From Torymus aiolomorphi (lineage: Eukaryota; Arthropoda; Insecta; Hymenoptera; Torymidae), in contig CM070876.1 in assembly GCA_036365515.1 (NCBI GenBank), positions 97,792,150 to 97,856,149 of the forward strand: a DNA stretch of 64,000 nt, in the 5' to 3' direction. This document shows positions 1 to 12,343 of this stretch, in pieces (within the stretch, counting starts at the first letter, position 1; each line of letters starts with the position of its first letter). Both the position numbers and the translations under genes were made by a program. A model generated the notes under the pieces. It was not told where the DNA came from, ran no database searches, and saw nothing but the letters and a program-made list of their open reading frames with translations.

Positions 1-497
1 GGTAATTGGTCTAGTAAGACCGTTCGAAGAATGTCCGAGTTCGCGCCAGTATTGAGACTTTGCAAGCGATTTAAAATGAGCGAAGGCTTCCCTATGGTTG
101 AAACCTGGCCCTTAATCAACTGACGGAGACGAGTTTCAGCAGAGGCACCATAGGTTTGGAATAGACGATTTTTAAGCTGAGCATAAACGTCAGCGGGTCG
201 TGGATCTGCAGTAACGATGTCTCTAATGGTGTTGAAAGCTTCCCTATCAAGCTTTTCGGCAATGAAATCTGCCATAGTCGAGGGGTTTCTGATGCCAGCG
301 TTTCTGAGAGTAATTTCGGCTTGATCGAACCGTGAAGTGGAATCTTCGGCAAAAAACGCGGCGATTTTTGGTTGCCGATATAGTGCATTGGCTGCAGGAG
401 CAGGATTGTTTTGGTGATCAGGCTCGCGAGCAAGGAACTGCTCGATTCTGCCTTCTAGTTGAGCTATTCTCGCGTTAGCCTCCTCAAGAGTAGCCAT
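1..497 (-). CDS. Ty3/Gypsy-type gag, N-terminal fragment running off the left edge
   Basis: The minus strand is open from an ATG at 495-497 to position 1 with no stop, about 165 codons; the rest lies outside the window. The start is preceded by non-coding leader-like DNA. The N-terminus is a short heptad-like stretch (MATLEEANARIAQLEGRIEQ), followed by a body whose pattern (KIAAFFAEDSTSRFDQAEIT, then a Q-L-K-N-R-L-F segment) resembles insect Gypsy gag capsid domains, which open with a proline-rich or phenylalanine-rich stretch and a tryptophan or phenylalanine plus Q-A-E. Gag would form the virus-like particle in the cytoplasm. The family assignment rests on pattern recognition, not a search. 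No internal stop or frameshift is visible in this part. Confidence 0.72.
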   Translation of the reverse strand, partial: MATLEEANARIAQLEGRIEQFLAREPDHQNNPAPAANALYRQPKIAAFFAEDSTSRFDQAEITLRNAGIRNPSTMADFIAEKLDREAFNTIRDIVTADPRPADVYAQLKNRLFQTYGASAETRLRQLIKGQVSTIGKPSLILNRLQSLNTGANSDILRTVLLDQL

Positions 498-1282
498 ATT
501 GCCGATTTGAAGTACGCGAACCTACAAACTAATGCGTGAGCAGCTATCGCTACACGGTTGGAGAATGCTCGTGAAAGACAAGAAAAGAATCCTATAGCTA
601 ACCGCGTAGAAACGATTAGCCGCTACGCTTTCCGAGGGTGACATAGGGACTAGAGAAAAATACCTAAATTGCCTTACGCCGCAATGCGTATCACAAACTC
701 CCTAGTTGGTGCTCGCAGGCACCGACAATATTTTCAAAAGCTAAACCTAAGCTAAGACTTAAAATTAACTATTAGAGTTGTCAATAAATCGCGTGAAAAG
801 CTAAGCGCGACCACTTCCCCGCTCACACAAAAAAAATATTTCTTAAAAGAAATTTGTTAAAGCCCGTGACTAGGCAACGCATAAATATAATAAAATCGAA
901 AGAATAAAATGCACGTGGATCCTAGCCCCACGGGTCTCCACTCGTTCCAGGAAAGGAAGGGGAGAGGAGATAAAGAAAGAGAGTCGAGGAATAACAGCAA
1001 CGAGGAGTTTATTGAAGTGTACTAGGGTGTACAGCGGACATACGTCCGCACACTCGTGAACTCGAGCAACGACTGCCGCTCGCAGGCGGCTTCTCGCCAC
1101 ACGCAACATGGCCTCTTCCCCCACTCTCGCAGAGAGAGCGAGAGGGAAGATCGCAGTCCCTACACTCCCCACTATCAAACCGGCGCCCTCCGGCTATAAG
1201 TCAGGCTGCGTTCGGACGACCAGACAGCCTTTTTTTCACCCGGACATCTCGTCTCGTGGATGGTCTCGGCATCTCGCTAAGC
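498..1282 (-). other. Leader and LTR-like flank upstream of the gag fragment
   Basis: No convincing gene lies here. On the minus strand it is the 5' side of the gag fragment and has the expected parts of a retroelement flank: an AATAAA at 1008-1013 (minus) and GC-rich DNA further upstream. Exact LTR ends and a primer binding site could not be fixed by eye, and no second LTR copy exists in the window for comparison. Short ORFs in this stretch have no recognisable content. Confidence 0.4.
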
Positions 1283-1317
1283 TTATCGGGTGACAATAAA
1301 AGACTCTTTCCCGATAA
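1283..1317 (+). promoter_or_regulatory. Stem-loop presenting an AATAAA poly(A) signal
   Basis: TTATCGGG (1283-1290) pairs perfectly with CCCGATAA (1310-1317), and the loop holds AATAAA at 1295-1300. Retroviral and LTR-retrotransposon R regions often carry the poly(A) signal in a hairpin, so this may be the R region of an LTR. That interpretation is inference. Confidence 0.4.
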
Positions 1318-1446
1318 AAAGCCAATTTAGTTATTTATTGGACCTACGAGATTTTATCACGTTTTTGAGGAGCCACTCCGGGCTCCATTATCCCTCCGCC
1401 TTCCTTTCCCTAATCCTTTCTCTCTCTCTCCCTCCCTCTCCTGCTC

Positions 1447-1839
1447 ATGACCGAGCCCAAGTACGAGCTCGGCAAAGCGGACTGGTGCGCTCTTGCGGAG
1501 GCGAAGGGGTACGCCGCCCGGGTGACAGCGGAGCACCGGCGGAATCAGCGACGACACCGCACCACGCAGACGGAGAAGGAGCAGCCCACCATCCACCCAG
1601 CCGCAGAGACGACGGAGGCGGAGAGTCAGACCGACATTCAGTGTGCCGACGAGTGGAAGGCTGCCACCAGAGTCGCCAAGGGGAACGCCGAGTTAAGCCG
1701 CAAAGCTGCCGCGGCGGCCAAGCGGTTCAACAGCGAGGAGGAGAATCCGCCCTGCACCCGGAAGCCGACCGCTCCGGCCAAGCCGGGGAAGACCGTGAGG
1801 ATCCTCGGCGGTCTTCAACCTAAGCCGAAAGGCATATAA
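1447..1839 (+). CDS. Hypothetical protein, 130 aa, charged and Ala/Thr-rich
   Basis: The ORF opens with MTEPKYELGK and ends at a TAA at 1837-1839. It is rich in Ala, Glu, Lys, Arg and Thr. There is no signal peptide, membrane segment or cysteine motif. A pyrimidine-rich stretch (about 1400-1441) precedes the ATG, and a cluster of hairpins follows the stop. The high GC content contrasts with the AT-rich window and matches the GC-rich flank next to it, so it may belong to the same retroelement, for example as the start of a gag or an accessory ORF. I do not recognise the family. An overlapping frame is also open, so coding status is uncertain. Confidence 0.35.
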   Translation: MTEPKYELGKADWCALAEAKGYAARVTAEHRRNQRRHRTTQTEKEQPTIHPAAETTEAESQTDIQCADEWKAATRVAKGNAELSRKAAAAAKRFNSEEENPPCTRKPTAPAKPGKTVRILGGLQPKPKGI

Positions 1840-1858
1840 ACCTCCGGGTTATTTTTTA

Positions 1859-2016
1859 GGCCGATCTTTTCAATAAGATCGGCCGCGCAAAGAAACTCAA
1901 ACACAAATAGCGAGCTGGTCTCGCTCGTGCCCGAGTTCGGTGTGGAGGTTAGTGCTGTGTCCTCTCCACACCCAACGTAGAAGCCAGGAGCACCGCGACC
2001 ATCGCTCACCGTTGGG
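1859..2016 (+). other. Cluster of three perfect hairpins
   Basis: Stem 1 is GGCCGATCTT (1859-1868) with its exact complement at 1875-1884 and a 6-nt loop. Stem 2 is GGTGTGGAG (1939-1947) with CTCCACACC (1964-1972). Stem 3 is CCCAACG (1971-1977) with CGTTGGG (2010-2016). Stem 1 lies 20 nt after the 130-aa ORF. It may be a structured 3' UTR or RNA element; no known RNA family was recognised. Confidence 0.45.
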
Positions 2017-5000
2017 TTGTCCCTCTCCTCCAGTCGAACGAGATTGGCTGACATCAACTTTTCAACATATTTTAGGAAAATATTAGTAAAACAATGTATT
2101 TTATCGTGAAACCACGATATTTAGACGACACTAATTATAAAAGTCCATATTTCCAACTCAAGAAGAGAAAAAGTACTGTAAATTATGGCTTTTCATGTTT
2201 ATTGCAGGATCCCACGCACTTTTCAGAATATTCTAGGAAAATATTGGTAAAAACAGGCACTTCCAGCATAAGCCTATGTTATTTTGAGAAAAAGAACGAA
2301 ATAAAACTATACTTCCGGCGTTTGAATGCCAATAAGTGCTTTAAATCATGGTTTTCCCTGTTTGTTGCAGGATTCCACACACTTTTCAACATATTCTAGG
2401 AAAATATTGGTAAAACAATGTATTTTATCGTGAACCCAAGATATTTAGAGGATACCAATTATAAAAGTCCATATTTCCAACTCACGCAGAGGAATAGTAC
2501 TTTAAATTATGGTTTTCCCTGTTTATTGCAGGATTCCACGCACTGTACACCATATACTAGGAAAATATTGGTAAAAACAGGCATTTGTCACCATAAATTA
2601 GGAACATATTGGTAAAAACATGCATTTTTAACCAGATATTAGTAAAATATTGGTAAAAACAGGTATTTGTATCATAAACCTGCATTATTTTGAGAAAAAG
2701 AACGGAACAAATCCAAATTTCCGGCTTTTGAATACCAATAAGTGCTTCAAATTATGGTTTTCCCTATTTGTTGCAGGATTCCACACACTTCTCAACATAT
2801 TCTAGGAAAATATTGGTAAAACAATGTATTTTATTGTGAACCCACGATATTTAGAGGATACCAAATATAAAAGTCCATATTTCCAATTCAAGAAGAGAAA
2901 AAGTACCTTAAATAATGGCTTTCCCTGTTGATTGCAGGATTCCACGCACTTTTCACCATATTCTAGGAAAATATTGGTAAAAACAGGCACCTCCAGCAGA
3001 AATCTATGTTATTTTGAGAAAAAGAACGAATTAAATCTAAATTTCCTGCGTTTGAATGCCAATAAGTGATTTAAATCATGGTTTACCCTGTTTGTTGCAG
3101 GATTCCACACACTTTTTAACGTATTCTAGGAAAATATTGCTTAAACAATGTACTGTATCATGGACCAACGATATTTAGAGTATACCAATTATAAAAGTCC
3201 ATGTTTCCAACTCACGCAGAGGAATAGTACTTTAAATTATCGTATTCCCGGTTTAATGCAGGATTCCACGCACTGTTTACCATATACTAGGGAAATATTG
3301 GTAAAAACAAGGATTTCTCACCATATATTAGGAAAATATTGGTAAAAAAGGCATTTCTATCATAAACCTACATTATTTTGATAAAAAGGACGAAACAAAT
3401 CCAAATTTCCGGCTTTTGAATAGCAATAAGTGCTTTAAATTATGGTTTTCCCTGTTTGTTGCAGGATTCCACACACTTTTTACCATATACTAGAAAAATA
3501 TTGGTAAAACAATGTATTTTATTGTAAACCCACGATATTTAGAGGATACCAAGTATAAAAGTCTATATTTCCAATTCAAAAAGAGAAAAAGTACCTTAAA
3601 TTATGGCTTTCCCTGTTTATTGCAGGATTCCACGCACTTTTCACCATATTCTAGGAAAATCTTTGTAAACTCAGGCATTTCTATCATAAACCTACATTAT
3701 TTTGAGAAAAAGAACGAGACAAATCTAAATTTCCAGCTTTCGAATACCAATAAGTGCTTTAAATCATGGTTTTCCCTGTTTGTTGCAGGATTCCACACAC
3801 TTTTCACCATATACTAGAAAAATATTGGTAAAACAATGTATTTTATTGTGAATCCACGATATTTAGAGGACACCAAATATAAAAGTCCATATTTCCAATT
3901 CAAGAAGAGAAACAGTACCTTAAATTATGGCTCTCCCTCTTTATTGCAGGATTCCATGCACTTTTCACCATATTCTAGGAAAATATTGGTAAAAACAGGC
4001 ACTTCCAGCATAAAGCTATGTTATTTTGGAAAAAGAACGAAATAAAACTAAATTTCCGGCGTTTGTATGCCAATAAGTGCTTTAAATCATGGTTTCCCTG
4101 TTTGTTGCAGGATTCCACAAACTTTTCAACATATTCTAGGAAAATATTGGTAAAACAATGTATTTCATCGTGAACCCACAATATTTAGTGGATACAAATT
4201 ATAAAAGTCCATATTTTCAACTCACGCAGAGGAATGGTACCTTAGATTATGGTTTTCCCTGTTTATTGCAGGATTCCACGCACTGTTCACCATATACTAG
4301 GAAAATATTGGTAAAAACAGGCAGTTCCAGCATAAACCTATGTCATTTTGAGAAAAAGAACGAAATAAATCTAAATTTCCGGAGTTTGAATGCCAATAAC
4401 TGTTTTAAATCACGGTTTTCCCTGTTTGTTGCAGTCTTTTACACACTATAACCATATACTAGAAAAATATTGGAAAAACAATGTATTTTATCGTCAACCA
4501 ACGATATTTAGAGGATACCAATTATAAAAATCCATATTTCCAACTCCCGCAGAGAAATAGTACATTAAATTATAGTTTTCCCTGTTTATTGCATGATATC
4601 ACGCACTTTTCACCATATTCTCGGAAAATATTGGTAAAAACAGGCATTTCCAGCATAAGCCTATGTTATTTTGAGAAAAAGAACGAAATAAATCTAAATT
4701 TCCGGCGTTTGAATGCCAATAAGTGTTTTAAATCATGCTTTTCCCTGTTTGTTGCAGGATTCCAGACACTTTTCACCATACACTAGGAAAATATTGGTAA
4801 AACAATGTATTTTATTGTGAACCCACGATATTTAGAGGATACCAAACTTAAAAGTCCATATTCCCAATTCAAGAAGAGAAAAAGTACCTTAAATTATCGC
4901 TTTCGCTGTTTATTGCAGGATTCCACGCTCTTTTCAAGATATTCTAGGAAAATAGTGGTAAAAACAGGCATTTCCAGCATAAACCTATGTTATTTTGAGA

Positions 5001-5676
5001 AAAAGAACGAAATAAATCTAAATTTCCGGCGTTTGAATGCCAACAAGTGTTTTAAATCATGGTTTTCCCTGTTTGTTGCAGGATTCCAGACACTTTTCAC
5101 CATACACTAGGAAAATATTGGTACAACAATGTATTTTATTGTGAACCCACGATATTTAGAGGATACCAAACTTAAAAGTCCATATTCCCAATTCAAGAAG
5201 AGAAAAAGTACCTTAAATAATCGCTTTCCCTGTTTATTGCAGGATTCCACGCTCTTTTCAAGATATTCTAGGAAATTAGTGGTAAAAACAGGCATTTCCA
5301 GCATAAACCCATGTTATTTTGAGAAAAAGAACGAAATAAATCTAAATTTCCGGCGTTTGAATGCCAATAAGTGCTTTAAATCATGGTTTTCGAGGTTTGT
5401 TGCAGGATTCCACACACTTTTCAACAAATTTTAGGAAAATATTGGTAAAACGATGTATTTTATCGTGTACCCGCGATATTTAGAGAATACCAATTATAAG
5501 AGTCCATATTTCCAAGTCACGCAGAGGAATAGTACTTTAAATTATGGTTTTCTCCGTTTATTGCAGGATTCCACGCACTGTTCACCATATACTAGGAAAA
5601 TATTGGTAAAAACAGGCATTTTTAACCATATATTAGGAAAATATTGGTAAAACAGGCATTTCTACCATAAACCTAC

Positions 5677-6689
5677 TGTTTGGGAATTCAGTAATTTGAT
5701 TTCCCGCGGTTATGCTCAGCTCGGTACGACTCACGGCGCTGCCACGGCGCGGCAGCACCTCGCGGCCTCTCGGCGGAACAACCGAGACACTACACTGATT
5801 CACGAGGTGAATACGCGCTGTTTCGGTCTCTCTCGCTCTCTCACATACAAATGTGAGAGAGATTGTGATTTGATTCGCGAAGTGAATCGTGAAGGCCAAG
5901 AAGACGGAAGCGTTCAAGGCCACGCTCTCTCGAAATTCAGCCTTGCCACGAGGAACATCTCCGCTGCGCACCTGCTACTATTTTCGACGGTTTCACTCAT
6001 TTTCACTGGCTCTACTCAACTCTACTACTCTACCATTTGGAATTCTCACTGAATTAGCTCCTCACTCAAGCATCACTCAAGTGCAAGACGATTAATATCA
6101 TCGAATCTTCGCAAGGTAACACTCACACCAGATTTCAGGTTAGGGTGCCAACCACCTGTTGGCACAGTGAAAGTGAAAAGTGAAAAGTGACCACCAGCAA
6201 TACTTAAGGCAGCAAATAAGTAATATTTGGTTGCTCTTCTTTACTTTGTCAGCTTCATAGTACGTGAGACCAGGAGGGAGTTTTGGATAGACTCAACTAC
6301 TCACATCGGACACACTCATTTTAATTGGAATTAGAATCAACACTCAACAGGTTAGTAATCCCTCCTAAGGGATTTCTACTATCAAAAGCAAGTTAGTTGC
6401 TAAATTACACTCAAATGGAACAAAACTCAATAATCAGTTAGTCGCTTCAACTTTATTTAAACTTATTTTGTGAATGTAGAAATAGTTATACATCAGATTA
6501 ATTTTCTTTAATGTTGTAATAGATTCCAATCAATATTCAGAGTTATTTATACTTGTAAAACCATTGTAAATATTAAACAAATTATGAGCTTGAAAATATA
6601 ATATGTAGTGTATATGTACATTGTCTTTGACTCCAATTATTTCATCACCCACAGCATGTTACTCAGTTAATTTATGGCATTCTCAAACA
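5677..6689. mobile_element. Solo LTR, 1,013 bp, inserted in the satellite array
   Basis: The insert starts TGTTTGGGAAT and ends ATTCTCAAACA, giving short terminal inverted repeats with TG...CA ends. It is flanked by the direct repeat CCTAC (5672-5676 and 6690-6694), and joining the flanks with one CCTAC restores the normal satellite sequence. The 5-bp target duplication and TG/CA ends are the mark of an LTR, and no internal coding region is present, so this is a solo LTR left by recombination. A GC-rich left part contains an 11-bp perfect hairpin (5836-5846 with 5851-5861). It does not match the BEL LTR at 54306 or the Gypsy-like LTR at 16819. Confidence 0.85.
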
Positions 6690-8106
6690 CCTACATTATT
6701 TTGAGAGAAAGAACGAAACAAATCTAAATTTTCGGCTTTCGAATACCAATAAGTGCTTTAAATTATGGTTTTCCTTGTTTGTTGCAGGATTCCACACACT
6801 TTTCACCATATACTAGAAAAATGTTGGTAAAACAATGTATTTTACTGTGCACTCAGGATATTTAGAGGATACCAAATATAAAAGTTCATATTTTCAATTG
6901 AAGAAGAGAAAAAGTACCTTAAATTATCGCTTTCCCTGTTTATTGCAGGAATCCACGCACTTTTCACCATATTCTAGGAAAATATTGGTAAATACAGGCA
7001 TTTCCAGCACAAACCTATGTTATTTTGAGAAAAAGAACGAAATAAATCTAAATTTCCGGCGTTTGAATGCCAATAAGTGCTTTAAATCATGGTTTTTCCT
7101 GTTTGTTGCAGGATTTTACACACTTTAAACCTTATACTAGATAAATATTGGAAAAACAATGTCTTTTATTGTGAACCCACGATATTTAGAGGATACCAAT
7201 TATAAAAGTCCATACTTCCAACTCACGCAGAGGAATAGTACTTTAAATTATGGTTTTCCCTGTTTATTGCAGGATATCACGCACTATTCACCATATTCTC
7301 GGAAAATATTGGTAAAAACAGGCACTTCCGGCATAAACCTATGTTATTTTGAGAAAAAGAAGGAAATAAATCTAAATTTCCGCCGTTTTAAAGCCAATAA
7401 GTGTTTTAAATCATGGTTTTCCCTGTTTGTTGCAGGATTCCACACACTTTTCAACATATTCTAGGAAAATATTGGTAAAACAATGTCTTTTATTGTGAAC
7501 CCACGATATTTAGAGGATACCAATTATAAAAGTCCATACTTCCAACTCACGCAGAGGAATAGTACTTTAAATTATGGTGTTCCCTGTTGATTGCAGGATT
7601 CCACGCACTGGTCACCAGATACTAGGAAAATATTGGTAAAAACAGGCATTTCTCACCATATATTAGGAAAATATTAGTAAAAACAAGCATTATTAAACAT
7701 ATATTAGGAAAATATTGGTAAAAACAGGCATTTCTATCATAAACCTACATTATTTTGATAAAAGGAACGAAACAAATCCCAAATTTCCGGCTTGTGAGTA
7801 CCATTAAGGGCTTTAAATTATGCTTTTCCCCGTTTGTTGCAGTATTCCAGACAGTTTTCACCATATACTATGAAAATATTGGTAAAACAATGTATTTATT
7901 GTGAACCCACGACACTTAGCGGATACCAATTATAGAAGTCCATATTTCCAACTATGTGGAGGAATAGTACTTTAAATTATGGTTTTCCCTGTTTATTGCA
8001 GGATTCCACGCACTATTCACCATATACTAGGAAAATATTGGTAAAAACAGGCATTTCTCACCATATATTAGGAAAATATTGGTAAAAACATGCATTTTTA
8101 ACCATA

Positions 8107-8476
8107 CTAGCTACATTCAACGCGCTTCGCGCGTATTACTATTATTGTTATTTTTTTCTTTTTTTTTGATGTTATGAACATGATCATGTTAGTTAATTTC
8201 AATTTAAAAGTTTGTTTTAATCAGTTTAAAGTATACAATAATAACGTAACCTTGATAAATAAAATAATGAAATTTTTCTTATACTATTGTTACGGACGGA
8301 TATTCCATTAATTATTCCATTTTTTAATACTCCAACTCAAGAATTTAATCTTAAAATTCAAACACATTATATTTTGGCGCCTATTCTTTATAGACCAATC
8401 AAATGAGTCAACAACAACCAATCAAAACAGTCTTATTGTGATGACAGATTTCATCCATCACTTTTTTAAGAGAGGA
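8107..8476 (-). mobile_element. Non-autonomous Helitron, 370 bp
   Basis: On the minus strand it starts with TCCTCTCTTAAAAAAGTGAT and ends with a GC hairpin (ACGCGC-GAA-GCGCGT), 9 nt, then CTAG followed by T. This is the Helitron plan: 5' TC, a 3' hairpin and CTRR, insertion between A and T. Removing 8107-8476 joins ACCATA to TATTAGG and exactly restores the satellite motif seen in many other units, with no target duplication. It has no ORF, so it would depend on a Rep/helicase elsewhere. It shares both ends with the element at 63495-63924. Confidence 0.85.
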
Positions 8477-11400
8477 TATTAGGAAAATATTGGTAAAAAC
8501 AGGCATTTCTATCATAAACCTGCATCATTTTGAGAAAAAGAACGAAACAAATCTAAATTTCCGGCTTTTGGATACCAATAAGTGCTTCAAATTATGGTTT
8601 TCCGTGTTTGTTGCAGGATTCCACACACTTTTCACCATATACTAGGAAAATATTGGTAAAACAATGTATGTTATTGTGAACCCACGATATTTAGAGGATA
8701 CCAAACTTAAAAGTCCATATTCCCAATTCAAGAAGAGAAAAAGTACCTTAAATTATCGCTTTCCCTGTTTATTGCAGGATTCCACGCTCTTTTCAAGATG
8801 TTCTAGGAAAATAGTGGTAAAAACAGGCATTTCCAGCATAAACCCATGCTATTTTGAGAAAAAGAACGAAATAAATCTAAATTTCCGGTGTTTGAATGCC
8901 AATGACTGCTTTAAATCATGGTTTTCCCGGTTTGTTGCAGGATTCCACACATTTTTCAACAAATTTTAGGAAAATATTGGTAAAACAATGTATTTTATCG
9001 TGTACCCACGATATTTAGAGGATACCAATTATAAAAGTCCATATTTCCAACTCACGCAGAGGAATAGTACTTTAAATTATGGTTTTCCCTGTTTATTGCA
9101 GGATTCCACGCACTCTTCACCATATACTAGGAAAATATTGGTAAAAACAGGCATTCTTAACCATATATTAGGAAAATATTGGTAAAAACAGGCATTTCTA
9201 TCATAAACCTAAGTTATTTTGAGAGAAAGAACGAAACAAATCTAAATTTCCGGATTTCGAATACCAATAAGTGCTTTAAATTATGGTTTTCACTGTTTGT
9301 TGCAGGATTCCACACACTTTTTACCATATACTAGAAAAATATTGGTAAAACAATGTATTTTATTGTGAACCCACTATATTTAGAGGATACCAATTATAAA
9401 AGTCCATATTTCCAACTCACGCATAGGAATAGTACTCTAAATTATGGTCTTCCCTGTTTATTGCAGGATTCCACGCACTTTTCACCATATTCTAGGAAAA
9501 TATTGGTAAAAACAGGCACTTCCAGCATAAGCCTATGTTATTTTGAGAATAAGAACGAAATAAAACTAAACTTCCGGCGTTTGAATGCCAATAAGTGCTT
9601 CAAATCATGGTGTTCCCTGTTTGTTGCAGGATTCCACACACTTTTCAACATATTCTAGGAAAATATTGGTAAAACAATGTATTTATCGTGAACCCAAGAT
9701 ATTTAGAGGATACCAATTATAAAAGTCCATATTTCCGACTCACGCAGAGGAATAGTACTTTAAATTAACGCTTTCCCTGTTTATTGCAGGATTGCACGCA
9801 CTGTTCACCATATACTAGGAAAATATTGGTAAAATCAGGCATTTTCAGCATATACCTATGTTATTTTCAGAAAAAGAACGAAATAAATCTAAATTTCCGG
9901 CGTTTGAATGCCAATAAGTGCTTTATATCATGGTTTTCCCTGTTTGTTGCAGGATTCCACACACTTTTCAACATATTTTAGGAAAATATTGCTAAAACGA
10001 TGTACTTTATCGTGTACCCACGGTATTTAGATGATACCAATTATAAAAGTCCATATTTCCAACTCACGCAGAGGAATAGTAATTTAAATTATGGTTTTCC
10101 CTGTTTATTGCAGGATTTCCCGCCCTGTTCACCATATACTAGGAAAATATTGGTAAAAACAGGCATTTGTCACCATATATTAGGAAAATATTGGTAAAAG
10201 CAGGCATTTTTGACCATATATTAGGAAAATATTGGTAAAAACAGGCATTTTTATCATAAACCTACATTATTTTGAGAGAAAGAACGAAACAAATCTAAAT
10301 TTCCGGCTTTCGAATACCAAAAAGTGCTTTAAATTATGGTTTTCCCTGTTTGTTGCAGGATTCCACACACTTTTCACCATATACTAGGAAAATATTGATA
10401 AAAACAGGCATTTCCAGCATAAACCTATGTTATTTTGAGAAAAAGAACGAAATAAATCAAAATTTCCGGCGTTTGAATGCCAATAAGTGCTTTAAATCAT
10501 GGTTTTCCCTGTTTGTTGCAGGATTCCCCACACTGTTCACCATATACTAGGAAAATATTGGTAAAAACAGGCATTTTTAACCATATATTAGGTAAATATT
10601 GGTAAAATCAGGTATTTCTATCATAAACCTACATTATTTTGATAAAAAGAACGAAAGAAATCCAAATTTCCGGCTTTTGAATAGCAATAAGTGCTTTAAA
10701 TTATGGTTTTCCCTGTTTGTTGCAGGATTCCACACACTTTTCACCATATACTAGGAAAATATTGGTAAAACAATGTGTTTTGTCGTGCACCACGATATTT
10801 AGAGGATACCAATAATAAAAGTTCATATTTCCCACTCAAGAAGAGAAAACGTACTTTAAATTATGGTTTTCCCTGTTTATTGCAGGGTTCCACGCTCTTT
10901 TCACCGTATACTAGGAAAATATTGGTAATACAGTGCATTTTATTGTGAACCCACGATATTTAGAGGATACCAAATATAAAAGTCCATATTTCCAATTCAA
11001 GAAGAGAAAAAGTACCTTAGATTATGGTTTTCCCTGTTTATTGCAGGATTCCACGCACTTTTCACCATATTCTACGAAAATATTGGTAAAAACAGGCATT
11101 TCCAGCATAAACCTATGTTATTTTGAGAATAAGAACGAAATAAAGCTAAATTTCCGGCGTTTGAATGCCAATAGGTGATTTAAATCATGGTTTTCCCTGT
11201 TTGTTGAAGGATTCCACACAGTTTTCAACATATTTTAGGAAAATATTGGTAAAACAATGTATTTTATCGTGAGCCCACGATATTTAGAGGATACCAATTA
11301 TAAAAGTCCATATCTCCAACTCAAGAAGAGAAAAAGTACTTTAAATTTTGGCTTTCCCTGTTTATTGCAGGATTCCACGCACTGTTCACCATATTCTAGG

Positions 11401-12343
11401 AAAATCTTGGTAAACTCAGGCATTTCTATCATAAACCTACATTATTTTGAGAAAAAGAACGAGACAATCTAAATTTCCATCTTTCGAATACCAATAAGAG
11501 CTTTAAGTCATGGTTTTCCCTGTTTGTTGCAGGTTTCCACACACTTTTCACCATATACTAGAAAAATATTGCTAAAACAATGTATTTCATTGTGAACCCA
11601 CGATATTTAGAGGATACCAAATATACAATTATAAAAGTCCATAGTTCCAACTCACGCAGAGGAATAGTACTTTAAATTATGGTTTTCCCTGTTTATTGCA
11701 GGATTCCACGCACATCACCATATACTAGAAAATATTGGTAAAAACAGGCATTTTTAACCATATATTGGGAAAATATTGGTAAAAACAGGCATTTCTATCA
11801 GAAACCAACATTATTTTGAGAGAAAGAACGAAACTAATCTAAATTTCTGGCTTTCGAATACCAATAAGTGCTTTAAATTATGGTTTTCCGTGTTTGTTGC
11901 ACGATTCCACACACTTTTCACCATATACTAGTAAAATATTGGTAAAACAATGTATTTTATTGTGAACCCACGATATTTAGAGGATACCAAATGTAAAAGT
12001 CCATATGTCAAATTCGAGAAGAGAAAAAGTACCTTAAATTATCGCTTTTCCTGTTTATTGCAGGATTCCACGCACTTTTCACGATATTCTAGGAAAATAT
12101 TGGTAAAAACATGCATTTCCAGCATAAACCCATGTTATTTTGAGAAAAAGAACGAAATAAATCTAAATTTCCGGCTTTTGAATGCCAATAAGGGCTTTAA
12201 TCATGGTTTTCCCTGTTAGTTGCAGGATTCCACACACTTTTCAACATATTTTAAGAAAATATTGGTAAAACGATGTATTTTATCATGTACCCACGATATT
12301 TAGAGGATACCAATTATAAAAGTCCATATTTCCAATTCACCCA

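Larger units (their letters stand above)
2053..12343 (+). repeat. Tandem satellite array, 324-bp dimeric unit (161 + 163 bp), about 26 units
   Basis: Unit starts (AATGTATTTTAT...) recur at 2094, 2418, 3512, 3836, 4158, 4481, 4805, 5129, 5453, 6835, 7159, 8664, 8988, 9353, 10000, 10933, 11257, 11950 and 12273, mostly 322-324 bp apart. Each unit has two related halves; the shared landmark TTGCAGGATTCCAC occurs twice, 163 then 161 bp apart. Both halves end in TAGGAAAATATTGGTAAAA. Some units carry extra short blocks of about 41 bp with the same ending. Because 324 is divisible by three, many units carry the same 101-aa open frame (MYFIVNPRYLED...), but stops, indels and lack of any known domain argue for satellite DNA rather than a gene family. 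The array ends abruptly in Gypsy RNase H sequence at about 12344. Confidence 0.93.

Noticed and set aside
116..433. 105-aa minus-strand ORF
   Set aside because: It lies in another frame of the gag fragment, which is open over the whole stretch and has gag-like content.
2094..12219. Many 65-101-aa ORFs starting MYFIVNPRY
   Set aside because: They are the same satellite unit translated repeatedly; period, indels and stops fit tandem DNA, and no domain is present. Kept only as an observation.
2053..12343. CRISPR-like array
   Set aside because: The repeats are contiguous 324-bp satellite units in eukaryotic DNA, with no short repeat/spacer alternation and no cas genes.
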